DNA of 56,246 nt from an uncultured Ruminococcus sp. (GCA_905234535.1 CAJOII010000021.1:1-56246), one strand, 5' to 3'. Positions 17,282 through 26,312 are shown, counted from the first letter of the stretch. Notes: a model not told the origin generated them from the sequence alone. A program made the numbers and translations.

Positions 17282-17867
17282 GGTTTTGGGCGTTTCCGAA
17301 ACCGCTACAGATGACGAAATCAAAACCGCATACAGAAACTTAGCTAAGAAGTATCATCCCGATAACTACAACGATTCTCCCTTGGCCGATGTCGCCGAGG
17401 AGAAGATGAAAGAGATCAACGAGGCATATGATACGATCTGCGATATGAGGAAGAACGGAGGCTCAAGCTCATACTCCTCAGGCAGTTACGGCGCACAGGG
17501 CTCTTATCGAAAGACTTCCTATCCTGATGTGAGAACCTATATTCAGAACGGCAGACTTAACGACGCCGAGGCAATATTAAACGGCGTATCTGCGGACTCA
17601 AGAGACGCTGAGTGGTATTTCTTGATGGGAATGATCTTCTCACGCAGAGGATGGAGCGAACAGGCATATAGCTACTTTGTGAGAGCGTACCAGATGGAAC
17701 CGAACAATGTCGAGTTCAAAAGTGCGTACGAGAATATGAACCGCAGGCGCACTTATCAGAATCCGGGGTATAATACCACGGATTACGGCGGATGTTCGGC
17801 ATGTGATGTCTGCGCGGGGATCATGCTTGCTGACTGTCTGTGTAACTGTGGAAGGATGTGCTGTTGA
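17265..17867 (+). CDS. J-domain protein with cysteine-rich tail
   Basis: A 200-residue protein. Residues 2-65 form a J domain with the HPD motif (KYHPDNYND), needed to stimulate DnaK. After a Ser/Gly linker, residues ~90-160 resemble a TPR-like helical pair ([13 protein letters not shown]...[15 protein letters not shown]). The end is cysteine-rich (CSACDVCAG...[10 protein letters not shown]). It lacks the zinc-finger and substrate domains of DnaJ, so it is a specialised co-chaperone. ATG 17265 follows GGAG. The stop overlaps the next start (TGATG). Confidence 0.83.
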   Translation: MKNPYEVLGVSETATDDEIKTAYRNLAKKYHPDNYNDSPLADVAEEKMKEINEAYDTICDMRKNGGSSSYSSGSYGAQGSYRKTSYPDVRTYIQNGRLNDAEAILNGVSADSRDAEWYFLMGMIFSRRGWSEQAYSYFVRAYQMEPNNVEFKSAYENMNRRRTYQNPGYNTTDYGGCSACDVCAGIMLADCLCNCGRMCC

Positions 17868-18403
17868 TGAAAACATCCGTAAAAGTATCTTTAGGCGGCA
17901 TTATTGCCGCCTTATCAATTGTACTGATGTTTCTGACCTCGCTCCTTCCGTTCGGTACCTATGCTTTTCCGACACTCTCAGGGATCCTGCTGATCATCAT
18001 TGTTATAGAGATCGGATACCCGTGGGCGTTCTCGGTTTATGCTGCGGTAGCGATTCTCTCATTTCTTTTGCTTTCGGATAAAGAGGCCGCGCTGTACTAC
18101 GCGCTCTTCTTAGGCTTTTATCCGATCGTAAAGAGCTTTATTGAACGGATCCGCTCCCGCGCAATACAATATCTGATCAAGTTCGCGCTTTTCAACGCGT
18201 GTATGATCGCGGCTTTTTATATCGGGATCAGTCTTCTTTCCATTCCGAAAGAGAGCTTTGAGCTGTTCGGAGTGTATCTCCCATGGGTGTTTTTGATCTT
18301 GGGAAATCTCTTTTTCACCCTCTATGATATAGGTGTTACAAAATTTGTTACAATTTATCTGAATAAGTGGCATAAAAAAATCAGAAAGAATACAAAGCTG
18401 TAA
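17867..18403 (+). CDS. Predicted integral membrane protein
   Basis: A 178-residue protein with about five hydrophobic segments and a basic C-terminus (NKWHKKIRKNTKL). The start [40 protein letters not shown] recalls the substrate-binding S components of ECF transporters and related small membrane proteins, but I cannot assign a family or substrate. Its ATG overlaps the stop of the J-domain gene, so it is translationally coupled to it. Confidence 0.65.
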   Translation: MKTSVKVSLGGIIAALSIVLMFLTSLLPFGTYAFPTLSGILLIIIVIEIGYPWAFSVYAAVAILSFLLLSDKEAALYYALFLGFYPIVKSFIERIRSRAIQYLIKFALFNACMIAAFYIGISLLSIPKESFELFGVYLPWVFLILGNLFFTLYDIGVTKFVTIYLNKWHKKIRKNTKL

Positions 18404-18474
18404 TTCACATTGCAATTATAATTCTTTTATAGTAAAATAAAAATACTGGATACTTGTCGAAAGGGGATGTTCCG

Positions 18475-20331
18475 ATGCGTTTGAAAAGATCAATAATGAC
18501 GACTTTTTTATCGATTTTGCTTACTGTTTGTATCCTTTTCTCTACATGCGCTTTTTCTTTTGCCGCTTCTGCTGCGGCTGAATCATCTTCCGATGCCGAA
18601 GGTTCGGATGTATCTTATCAAAATAATGAGAGTGTTTCTGCCGATTCCTCTTCTGCGAAGGAGAAGCTGACCCATAGTATTGAACCGAAAGAAGAGCTTG
18701 CGCCGTCGGGCGCCCAGAACAGCTCTAAGGTTTCTGATCAGTCTTCTTCGAAGACGGTCCAGGCAGCTACTCAGGCTCCGACACAGAAGCCTGCTGAGAC
18801 GCTCACTCTCAGCGCGAAAACCGCAAAGACTTATGTCGGCTGTTACTATCAGCTGATCGCAAAGTCTAATGCGGCGGTTAAGTTCTCTTCTTCCAACACT
18901 GCTGTTGCAACGGTCACCGCTGACGGCTTTGTTTACGCTAAAAAGGCGGGTACCGTTAATATCACCGCAAAAACATCCGCAAAGTCCGCTGTCTGCAAGG
19001 TCACGGTCTCAAAGGGCAGCGCTGTGAATATCTCGCACAAGACCGCTACCGTGAACGAAGGAAAGACCTTCTTCGCGGCATCCACCACTTCAAAGGTCAC
19101 ATGGAAAACTTCCGACAACTCTGTCGCTACCGTTAAGGATGGATTTATCCTTGCGCTGAAGACCGGCAAAGCGGTGATTACCGTGTCAACATCTTCGGGC
19201 GCCGCTACCTGTCTTGTGACGGTTGTCGCTGCGGCTCCTTTCCGTATGTCTTATACCACGCCCAACTGTGCTTTGAAGAATTCGACCGTTACTTTTGTCG
19301 CGATCACAGATAAAAAGCGTACGGATGTGAAATTTGAATTCACAGTCGGATCTTCCAAGAAGACCGTGAAGGCGAGCTCCAAAAAGGCAGAGGGCAACAC
19401 CTATGTCTGGAAGGGATCTTATAAGTTTACCGCTGCGGGTACATATACCATCAAGGCTTACTCGCTCTGTAACAACAAGTGGTCGACCTCTCCCAACGGT
19501 CAGACTACCGCTTTTGTTGCCTCGTCCTCTGATACCAAGACGACCGTCTGTGCGAACCGCAGAGCCTCTGATAACTGTCTGAAATTTATCGCAGGCTGTG
19601 AAGGCTTCTTATCCTCCGTATACTATGATTCCTTCACCGGAGATCCTACCATCGGCTACGGCAGACTCGTATATAAAGGTCAGCAGTTCTATAACGGAAT
19701 GACGCAGACCGAGGCGTACGCGCTCTTAGCGTATACCGTCAATAACAACGGATTTTCCGCTGATGTCAACTCGTTCTTGGTCAAGAACAATATCAAGTTC
19801 AATCAGCAGCAGTTTGACGCACTGGTCGCGTTTGTCTATGGGACAGGCACCGGCGTACTCGTTGATGACGATGAGATCCGCGACGCGCTTTTGAAGTGTT
19901 CCGACGGTTCCGCAAAAAAAACGACCTATTATATCAACGATTCCTATGTCAACTTCAGAAAAGGCGCCGGCACCAACTACGGTGTGATCCGTATGCTTGA
20001 CAAGGGTACTGTTGTCACACTGATCAAGAAGACCAGCGCAAAGTGGTACAATGTCAAGTTAGCGGACGGCACCAAAGGTTATGTTTGCGCCGATTATGTA
20101 TCCTCGCGTACCACGGGCGGCAATCTTGATCTGAACTATATTAACAAACAGTATTTTATCAACAAATTCTGCCAATATCATCATGCCGGCGGCAAGTGTG
20201 TCCGCGGTCTCTTGGACAGACATATCGACGAGATGGAAATGTTCTTCTACGGAGACTACATCGATAACTATGGCGCGAATTCGCACAAATTCACCTTCAA
20301 ATGCGCCGTCAATCCTTCCTTCCACACCTGA
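18475..20331 (+). CDS. Secreted Big2/GH24 lysozyme with an SH3b domain inserted in the catalytic fold
   Basis: 618 residues. Signal peptide ~1-35 (hydrophobic core, then SFAASAAAE), Ser/Gln-rich linker to ~108, two Big2 (bacterial Ig-like) domains ~110-180 and ~181-252, and a further beta domain ~255-350. Then a GH24 lysozyme: FIAGCEGFLSSVYYDSFTGDPTIGYG (catalytic Glu ~376) to ~475. An SH3b domain follows at ~482-545 (YVNFRKGAGTNYGVI...GTKGYV). The tail AGGKCVRGLLDRHIDEMEMFF (~571-591) looks like the last helix of GH24, so SH3b is nested in the fold. ATG 18475 follows GGGGA; the track start is upstream. It likely cuts peptidoglycan at the cell surface or in competitors. Confidence 0.85.
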   Translation: MRLKRSIMTTFLSILLTVCILFSTCAFSFAASAAAESSSDAEGSDVSYQNNESVSADSSSAKEKLTHSIEPKEELAPSGAQNSSKVSDQSSSKTVQAATQAPTQKPAETLTLSAKTAKTYVGCYYQLIAKSNAAVKFSSSNTAVATVTADGFVYAKKAGTVNITAKTSAKSAVCKVTVSKGSAVNISHKTATVNEGKTFFAASTTSKVTWKTSDNSVATVKDGFILALKTGKAVITVSTSSGAATCLVTVVAAAPFRMSYTTPNCALKNSTVTFVAITDKKRTDVKFEFTVGSSKKTVKASSKKAEGNTYVWKGSYKFTAAGTYTIKAYSLCNNKWSTSPNGQTTAFVASSSDTKTTVCANRRASDNCLKFIAGCEGFLSSVYYDSFTGDPTIGYGRLVYKGQQFYNGMTQTEAYALLAYTVNNNGFSADVNSFLVKNNIKFNQQQFDALVAFVYGTGTGVLVDDDEIRDALLKCSDGSAKKTTYYINDSYVNFRKGAGTNYGVIRMLDKGTVVTLIKKTSAKWYNVKLADGTKGYVCADYVSSRTTGGNLDLNYINKQYFINKFCQYHHAGGKCVRGLLDRHIDEMEMFFYGDYIDNYGANSHKFTFKCAVNPSFHT

Positions 20332-20345
20332 TATTTTTCATATTG

Positions 20346-20387
20346 ACCATCAGGGCTCTTATGTATTTTGCATAAGTCCCTGATGGT
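20346..20387 (+). terminator. Long hairpin after the lysozyme gene
   Basis: ACCATCAGGG/CCCTGATGGT (10 bp) extended by an inner TTATG/CATAA stem. There is no U-tract, so Rho-independent termination is uncertain; it may act as a 3' stabiliser. Confidence 0.55.
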
Positions 20388-20432
20388 TATAAATCATACA
20401 AGCCTTGCATAGCTTATCTTAGGAGGATTGCT

Positions 20433-21098
20433 ATGAAAGGTATTGTGTTTAATGTAAGAAGAAATCTGCGTCTGCCGAAGCTATCGAAGCCGAAGATTTC
20501 TTTGAAGGAATTTGTCTCAAAAAAGGGAGCCGAGGTTTTTTTGATCCTGACTTTTCTCTTCGGTCTGATCATCGGCGCGATGAGCTCGAGATCTGCCGAT
20601 ACCGAGCTGATCGAACGGCTTGACTTTTTGTTCTCAACCAATCTTCACACGAGAGCAGAGCTGTCTTCGTTTGAGATCTTTGTCTCGTGCTTCGGTTCTG
20701 ACTTTATCTTTTTGCTGGCGGTTTTTCTGATGGGACTGTCGGTGTGGGGGAGTATCACACTTCCTTTTGTTATTTTGTTTAAAGGGTTTTCGGTTGGACT
20801 GTCGTCAGCGTTGATCTTCTCTTTATACAGAGCGTCGGGCATCGGATTCTATATTCTTGTACTGCTGCCCGGTATCGTGATGTTTCTGCTGGCGCTGATT
20901 TATTATTCTAAAGAGAGCTTCTCGCTTTCTATGAGATACATACGGCTGTCGATATTCGGCAGCGTCAAAGAACCGTATCTAAGCAAGTATCTGAAGAGAT
21001 TCTTCATCAGAAGTCTTATGGCGTTATTGCTCACCGCGGGCTCCGCGCTGCTTGATATGCTGCTGTGGATCCTGTTTGCGCATATGTTTGACTTCTAA
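20433..21098 (+). CDS. spoIIM: Stage II sporulation protein M (SpoIIM) family membrane protein
   Basis: A 221-residue protein with about five membrane segments, matching the size of SpoIIM. The glycine-rich helix pattern FGLIIGAMSSRS and the segment LPFVILFKGFSVGLSSALIF...GIGFYILVLLPG resemble the family. SpoIIM acts with SpoIID and SpoIIP in peptidoglycan remodelling during engulfment. This copy is not next to its partners. It has a strong AGGAGG site. SpoIIM-like proteins outside sporulation exist, so the role is probable rather than certain. Confidence 0.72.
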   Translation: MKGIVFNVRRNLRLPKLSKPKISLKEFVSKKGAEVFLILTFLFGLIIGAMSSRSADTELIERLDFLFSTNLHTRAELSSFEIFVSCFGSDFIFLLAVFLMGLSVWGSITLPFVILFKGFSVGLSSALIFSLYRASGIGFYILVLLPGIVMFLLALIYYSKESFSLSMRYIRLSIFGSVKEPYLSKYLKRFFIRSLMALLLTAGSALLDMLLWILFAHMFDF

Positions 21099-21120
21099 TT
21101 TTATATATACTGAGGGGTTT

Positions 21121-22077
21121 ATGAACAGGGAAAGAAAAAAGATGAAATTCGAAATACTGCTTGAGCGGTATTTCACGAATTTTCACAGGATTTTACTTTT
21201 GAATCTGATTTTTGCGGTCCCGAGCGCTTTCGCTTTCGGTATCGTATATTTGATCAATCACATTTTGCTTTCGACGCCGGTGATTTTTGTCTATTTTCTC
21301 TCGATCATTCTGCTCTGTCCGTTCTATTCCGGTGTTGTGACGGTTGTCAGAAATATTGCGAGAGGCGATGAGGATGTCAAGGTCCTATCGACCTATCTGA
21401 ACGCGCTGAAAGAGAATTTCTTCTCTTTTCTGCTGCACGGAGTGGTGATCTGCGCTGCGGCGATTTTGAGCTACTTATCTCTCTCGATGTATATCGGGAT
21501 GCTCAAGCTCTCGTGGTTCTTCTATGTACTGCTGTTTATCTGTATTGTGATCGTGGTATTTGTCACTTTCACGGTGTATTATATCCCGCTGATGAGTGTG
21601 ACCTTTGACATCAAAAAGAGATATATCTACAAGAACAGCTTTCTGATGTCGTTCGGTGAGTTCAAGAACAACTTCTTCGCGACCTTCGCGCTGGCGATCG
21701 TACTTGCTTTATTCTTTACGGTAACGGTTTTCTGCACCAGCGTGACCGCTCTCGTACTCGTTTGCGTTGGATTCTGGGTGTTGCTGCTTCCCGCAACCTG
21801 CACATTTGTTGTTATATTCTTCATTTACGACGGAATGTACAATCTGATCGTCAATAAAGAATCAAAGAAGAAGAATATCGAAGAGAAGATCCAAAACGGC
21901 GGTAAAGCTCCCGCGAAAACAGAACCCGAGTTTGATTATTCCGAGATTGATCTCTCTTCGCTGAAGGATCCGGACGCCTATATCTACTTTAACGGCAGAA
22001 TGGTTAAGCAGAGCGTGGTGATTGAGAAACTGCGCGCCAAAGAAGCTGAAAATCACGCTGACGAACCCTCGGATTAA
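21121..22077 (+). CDS. Integral membrane protein (DUF624-like)
   Basis: 318 residues, about six hydrophobic segments to residue ~245, then a charged cytoplasmic tail (KESKKKNIEEKIQNGG...DEPSD). The N-terminal pattern MKFEILLERYFTNFHRILLLNLIFAVP and the overall spacing resemble DUF624/YesL-type membrane proteins. ATG 21121 is preceded by GAGGGG with short spacing. It lies 22 bases after SpoIIM, so the two are probably co-transcribed, but no function is clear. Confidence 0.65.
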   Translation: MNRERKKMKFEILLERYFTNFHRILLLNLIFAVPSAFAFGIVYLINHILLSTPVIFVYFLSIILLCPFYSGVVTVVRNIARGDEDVKVLSTYLNALKENFFSFLLHGVVICAAAILSYLSLSMYIGMLKLSWFFYVLLFICIVIVVFVTFTVYYIPLMSVTFDIKKRYIYKNSFLMSFGEFKNNFFATFALAIVLALFFTVTVFCTSVTALVLVCVGFWVLLLPATCTFVVIFFIYDGMYNLIVNKESKKKNIEEKIQNGGKAPAKTEPEFDYSEIDLSSLKDPDAYIYFNGRMVKQSVVIEKLRAKEAENHADEPSD

Positions 22078-22090
22078 TTTGATTACAGCA

Positions 22091-22125
22091 AACGCCGTAA
22101 CGAAGTTATGCTTCATTACGGCGTT
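22091..22125. terminator. Bidirectional terminator
   Basis: AACGCCGTAA/TTACGGCGTT with an inner GAAG/CTTC pairing, ending in TTGTTTTATTTT; it separates convergent genes and the right arm ends four bases from the epimerase stop. Confidence 0.85.
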
Positions 22126-22128
22126 GTT

Positions 22129-23031
22129 TTATTTTATATATTGATCAATATATGACAGATACGGCTTGCGGTTTTGAACACTGTCGGGATTTGCGCGATA
22201 CCACTCAAACTCTTCTTTTAATCCCTCAGACAGCGTGACCGTAGGCTTTAATATTTCGTTCTGTTTGGACACATCCAATACATATTCGTAATCATAAAAG
22301 CAGAAATAATCTCTTTGCGGGATACTCTTATCAACAGATATAAATCGGGGAGTTTTGTCCGCTGCACGATAACACAGCTCCACCCATTCTTTGATGGTGA
22401 CGGTCTCTTTGTTTCCGACATTGAGGATATGATGATCGGGGTGCTGTCTGACGAGGATCTCTATCAGCCAGCACAGATCTTTTACATGGAAGAACTGCAG
22501 CTTCATCCTGCCGTCCTGCGGCAGACAGAACGGTCTGTCATGGACCGCACAGTCGAAGACAAACGGCTCCCGGTACAGATTCTCGTATTTTCCGTAAAAA
22601 TACGGTGGGCGCAGGATATACGAATGGGGAACACGGGCGGTCAGATACTGCTCTGCTTTGAGCTTGTTGATCCCGTAGTTTCCCCAGATATGATTGTATC
22701 CGCAGACTTGCTCTTCGCTAAACGGCTGTGGATTGGTCTCGGGATAGACGGCGCTCGAGCTGATAAGGATATAATCGTCGAAGCTGACACCCGATGAGAG
22801 GAGCGCTCTGATATGCTCTTCTGTATAGGCGGTGATATCCAAGACCGCGTCAAAGTGAGAGCCTGAGAGCGCATCTCCTAAGGAGAGCCTGTCTGCTTGT
22901 ATCAGGCGAACCCCCTCGATCTGTTCTTTGCTTCCTCGGTTGAGTACGGTCACATCATATCCGTTTGTGACAAAGTACTCTGCCGTATATTTGCTGACGA
23001 ACGCGGTGCCTCCCGTGATCAGTATTTTCAT
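22129..23031 (-). CDS. NAD-dependent epimerase/dehydratase (extended SDR)
   Basis: A 300-residue protein with the Rossmann start MKILITGGTAFVSKYTAEYF (a variant of TGxxGxxG), the Ser of ILISSSAVYP and the catalytic pair in YGINK. The fold and substrate-binding half (ILRPPYFYG...) indicate an extended short-chain dehydrogenase acting on a nucleotide sugar or similar. The glycine motif is altered (GGTAFVS), as in several atypical SDRs. It lies 11 bases after the small SOS-linked gene and is likely driven by the same LexA-box promoter. Confidence 0.8.
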   Translation of the reverse strand: MKILITGGTAFVSKYTAEYFVTNGYDVTVLNRGSKEQIEGVRLIQADRLSLGDALSGSHFDAVLDITAYTEEHIRALLSSGVSFDDYILISSSAVYPETNPQPFSEEQVCGYNHIWGNYGINKLKAEQYLTARVPHSYILRPPYFYGKYENLYREPFVFDCAVHDRPFCLPQDGRMKLQFFHVKDLCWLIEILVRQHPDHHILNVGNKETVTIKEWVELCYRAADKTPRFISVDKSIPQRDYFCFYDYEYVLDVSKQNEILKPTVTLSEGLKEEFEWYRANPDSVQNRKPYLSYIDQYIK

Positions 23032-23042
23032 GAATGCTCCTT

Positions 23043-23270
23043 TCAGTTTTCGATGAACCAGCGGTTCTTCTCGAGGAAGATGAATTTATCCTTCGCCTTG
23101 ATTCTGCATTTATACCTCAGTCCGGCAGACTCTGCTTTGACAGACGCGGCATATCTGAGATCGGTGATCCGATCAATCGGAAAGCTCCTGCCGTCATCCC
23201 AGTTGACGCACAGCGGTAAAATATTTCCTTCTTTGTCAAACTTAGCAGTAACAGATATATACTTCTTCAT
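23043..23270 (-). CDS. Small conserved-looking protein under a perfect LexA box
   Basis: 75 residues, one compact, probably beta-rich domain: MKKYISVTAKFDKEGNILPLCVNWDDGRSFPIDRITDLRYAASVKAESAGLRYKCRIK... followed by FIFLEKNRWFIEN. I do not recognise a named family, though the pattern WDDGR...I.D...AAS..A...G.RY.C.I looks like a conserved core rather than random sequence. The ATG at 23270 is chosen because AGGAG lies eight bases before it; the track start is a GTG two bases after the site. The promoter contains a perfect LexA palindrome, so it should be induced by DNA damage, probably together with the epimerase. Confidence 0.7.
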   Translation of the reverse strand: MKKYISVTAKFDKEGNILPLCVNWDDGRSFPIDRITDLRYAASVKAESAGLRYKCRIKAKDKFIFLEKNRWFIEN

Positions 23271-23302
23271 ATTCACATCTCCTGTTATTATGTTACATCA
23301 AT

Positions 23303-23331
23303 ATTATAGAACATATGTTCTTGTTTGTCAA
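23303..23331 (-). promoter_or_regulatory. Consensus promoter with perfect LexA box in the spacer
   Basis: On the minus strand: TTGACA, a 17-base spacer, TATAAT. The last 12 spacer bases are GAACATATGTTC (23309-23320), an exact match to the Bacillus-type LexA/SOS palindrome and directly abutting the -10. A repressor bound here would block RNA polymerase fully. Confidence 0.88.
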
Positions 23332-23370
23332 CAGGAAATTGCTGCATATCTATTCTCGCTATATGTTAAA

Positions 23371-23396
23371 ACCCGCCGAGTGATCACCTCGACGGG
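23371..23396 (-). terminator. Terminator after the phosphoglucomutase gene
   Basis: On the minus strand ACCCGtCGAG and CTCGgCGGGT pair around GTGATCA, followed by TTTTAAC. Starts just after the stop of pgcA. Confidence 0.75.
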
Positions 23397-23403
23397 TCAA
23401 ATT

Positions 23404-25122
23404 TTATAATCCCATATACGCCTTCATATCATCGGCGATTTTCTGTACAAAGCCGGCCGCTTCTTCGGGGGTGGCGCCGACGCCGGTGATATAGAGCTTG
23501 ATCTTCGGCTCGGTGCCGGAGGGGCGAACGATACAGCCGTTACTGCCCTCCAGAGAATAGGAGAGGACATTGGACTTCGGCAGGGTAAGCGCGGTCTTCT
23601 CACCGGTGAGAAGATCTTCAGAGACTCTCTCAAAGTAGTCGGCGATCGCGGTGACCTTGAATCCTGCCAGGGACTTCACGGGATTCTGTCTCAGAGAAGA
23701 CATCATATCGGACATCTTCTGCATACCGGACGCGCCCTCAAAGTAGAAGCTCAGTGTCTCGTTGATATAATAGCCGTGTTCTTTATAGATGGACTCCATC
23801 ACTTGCATCAGGCTCTTGCCCTGAGACTTGTAGTAAGCGGCCATCTCGCAGATCAGCATAGAGGCAACCACTGCGTCCTTATCTCTGACATAGGTGCCGG
23901 AAAGATATCCGCAGCTTTCTTCAAAGCCGAAGACATATCTGTCTTCTTCGCCTTTCTGCTCTAAGCCCAGGATCACCTCGCCGATGTATTTGAAACCGGT
24001 CAGGACATCTGTGGGAGAAAAGCCGTATTTCTTGCAGATGGAGTCGATGATCTTTGAAGTGACGATCGTCTTAACAAGGACAGGATTCTCGGGAAGATCG
24101 CCCTGCTCTATTCTGGATGATAAGATATATTCGGTCAAAATAGCGCCGGTTTCGTTACCGGTGAAGATTCTGTAGCTGCCGTCATCATTTCTGGCGGCGA
24201 TGCTGACGCGGTCAGAGTCGGGGTCAGTCGCGAGCAGCAGATCAGGCCGGACAGTCTCGGATAGCTTAAGTCCGTATTCAAGCGCTTCGGGAAGCTCGGG
24301 ATTCGGGAACGGACAGGTGGTGAAGTTGCCGTCGGGCATCTCCTGCTCCTTAACGATATGGACATCCTTGACGCCGATATCAGAAAGAACTCTTCTGACA
24401 AGGACATTTCCCGCGCCGTTTAGCGGAGTATAGACGACCGAGATGGGGGAGGAGTTGCAGATACCTTTGTGGATCTGCTGCTTCTCGACCTCCTCGAGGT
24501 ACGCGTCATAAGCTGAGTCGTCAACATATTTGATCAGTCCGCGCTCAACCGCTTCGTCAAAGTCGCATAGCTTGATATCATCAAACAAATCCAGCTTGCA
24601 GATCTCATCATAAACCGCGCCTGCGTTGGTATCGGTCATCTGACAGCCGTCTTCGCCGTAGGCTTTGTAGCCGTTATATTTTGCGGGATTGTGGCTTGCG
24701 GTCACCATAACGCCCGCCTGGCACTGATAGTGTCTGACTAAGAAGCTCAGCACGGGGGTCGGCTGGAGTTCTTTCGTGATATAGGCAGTGATACCGTTAG
24801 CGGCAAGAACACGCGCGGCTTCTCTCATGAATACATCCGCCTTGATCCTCGAATCATGAGAGATCGCTACGGCGCCCTTGCCATATTTGTTGAGAACAAA
24901 GTTCGCGAGTCCCTGTGTCGCCTGACGGACAACATAAATGTTCATCCGGTTGGTACCCGCGCCGATCGTGCCTCTCAGTCCCGCAGTGCCGAACTGAAGC
25001 GCAGTATAGAATCTGTCATAAATCGCGTCTTCATCATCCTTGATAGATTGAAGCTCGTCGATAATATCCTGATCCTCGGTTGCTTTTTGGAGCCATTCCT
25101 GATAAAGTTCGGTATGTGTCAT
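23404..25122 (-). CDS. pgcA: Phosphoglucomutase/phosphomannomutase (alpha-PGM family)
   Basis: A 572-residue enzyme interconverting glucose-1- and glucose-6-phosphate (or mannose phosphates). The phosphoserine loop TASHNPAKYNGYKAY, the metal loop ATDPDSDRVSI, the sugar loop GFEESCGYLSG and the phosphate-binding RPSGTEPKIKLY are all present in order. The length fits PgcA-type enzymes. The track's TTG start is replaced by ATG 25122, preceded by AGGTGATTG. It would supply GalU with glucose-1-phosphate. Confidence 0.93.
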   Translation of the reverse strand: MTHTELYQEWLQKATEDQDIIDELQSIKDDEDAIYDRFYTALQFGTAGLRGTIGAGTNRMNIYVVRQATQGLANFVLNKYGKGAVAISHDSRIKADVFMREAARVLAANGITAYITKELQPTPVLSFLVRHYQCQAGVMVTASHNPAKYNGYKAYGEDGCQMTDTNAGAVYDEICKLDLFDDIKLCDFDEAVERGLIKYVDDSAYDAYLEEVEKQQIHKGICNSSPISVVYTPLNGAGNVLVRRVLSDIGVKDVHIVKEQEMPDGNFTTCPFPNPELPEALEYGLKLSETVRPDLLLATDPDSDRVSIAARNDDGSYRIFTGNETGAILTEYILSSRIEQGDLPENPVLVKTIVTSKIIDSICKKYGFSPTDVLTGFKYIGEVILGLEQKGEEDRYVFGFEESCGYLSGTYVRDKDAVVASMLICEMAAYYKSQGKSLMQVMESIYKEHGYYINETLSFYFEGASGMQKMSDMMSSLRQNPVKSLAGFKVTAIADYFERVSEDLLTGEKTALTLPKSNVLSYSLEGSNGCIVRPSGTEPKIKLYITGVGATPEEAAGFVQKIADDMKAYMGL

Positions 25123-25272
25123 GATCAATCACCTGCAATTTTAAAATTGAATTGAACGAAAGCTCAGTGCTTTACTATCAAATTGACATATATTATATCA
25201 TAAAACAGAGATATTTACAATAATATAATCCTATAATTTTATACAAATCAAGATGGTAATAAAGAAAAATGA

Positions 25273-25301
25273 TTGATTTCTTTAACAGAATGTAGTAATA
25301 T
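25273..25301 (+). promoter_or_regulatory. Probable sigma-A promoter
   Basis: TTGATT, a 17-base spacer, then TAATAT, 33 bases before the membrane-anchored acidic protein. The rest of the 25123-25334 gap is AT-rich and holds nothing else I can identify. Confidence 0.6.
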
Positions 25302-25334
25302 ATATCGTGAAATCAATATTTGGAGGTATAAAAT

Positions 25335-26312
25335 ATGGGATTCAACGATGAACTGGAGATCAAAACCGCTGATGACTTAGTCAAAGAACAGCTTGATACC
25401 GATATGGATCTCACCGCTGAAGAGCTCAACGAGAACGCTGAGGAAAAAACGGTTGATTCTTCTGAAGATGATGTGTCTGAGCAGAAGGATGAGACGGCAT
25501 CAAACGAAGAAGCAGAAGAACAGGACGGAGAGATCACTGACGCTGATGCTTCTGAAGAGCCGAAGAAAAAGCGCAAATTCCCCTTGCAGGTACCCGTGAT
25601 CATTTCTACCTTCATCGTTCTGGGAGCTCTGCTCGGATATTTTATATTCATCGCGTTCTTCCTTCATGAGCCGGAGGGTTTGTGGATGATCACCGTCAAG
25701 CAGGACGCCACCGGAGCGATCACTGATGAGGACACCGGCGCAGAGACAGATGTCACCTATTATTATGAATTCAAGAAAGACGGCACCTGTATCATGTCTA
25801 TCGGATCCATCGACAACTACGGCGGTTTCTATAAGACACAGACGGAAGACGCTAACTCACTGTATGTCAACCAGTATTACGGGATCATTTACGGCGATCT
25901 GAAATATACTGTCACAGGCTCCAAGATCCTGAATAATCAGAAGCTCATCTTAGAGGGTGAGAGCGGCTCCTTTGAGCTGACACAGGCGAGAGCCAAAGAA
26001 AATCATCTTGAGGTAGACAAAGATTTCGTTCCGAACGAAGAGCTCTTAGGTGAGTGGGAGTATGTGATCCCCGAATACAATGTTTCCTACACCTTCACCT
26101 TCAACAGAGACGGCACCATGACATATAACCAGCTCGATACAGTCGTCTACAACGCTACTTATACCGTAGATGAAAAGAATGTTCATATGTCGTTCTACGC
26201 GACCGAACCGGTAACGGTCGATTTGCCGTATACTATCAACGGCGATACCATCTCTCTGATGGATATGGTCTGTACCAGAGTGACCGATCAGGCGACCGCT
26301 GACGAAAAGTGA
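25335..26312 (+). CDS. Membrane-anchored protein with acidic N-terminus and two extracytoplasmic beta domains
   Basis: 325 residues. Residues 1-80 are very acidic and disordered-looking (Glu/Asp/Ser-rich), then a KKKRKF stop-transfer signal, one membrane helix (~87-111) and an outside part. The latter has two similar beta units beginning EPEGLWMITVK...YYEFKKDGTCIMS and EELLGEWEYVIPE...YTFTFNRDGTMTY. The motif of a GxW start followed by F..DG is typical of lipocalin-like DUF5640-type domains common in Clostridia. The function is unknown. A perfect GGAGG site precedes the ATG. Confidence 0.7.
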   Translation: MGFNDELEIKTADDLVKEQLDTDMDLTAEELNENAEEKTVDSSEDDVSEQKDETASNEEAEEQDGEITDADASEEPKKKRKFPLQVPVIISTFIVLGALLGYFIFIAFFLHEPEGLWMITVKQDATGAITDEDTGAETDVTYYYEFKKDGTCIMSIGSIDNYGGFYKTQTEDANSLYVNQYYGIIYGDLKYTVTGSKILNNQKLILEGESGSFELTQARAKENHLEVDKDFVPNEELLGEWEYVIPEYNVSYTFTFNRDGTMTYNQLDTVVYNATYTVDEKNVHMSFYATEPVTVDLPYTINGDTISLMDMVCTRVTDQATADEK

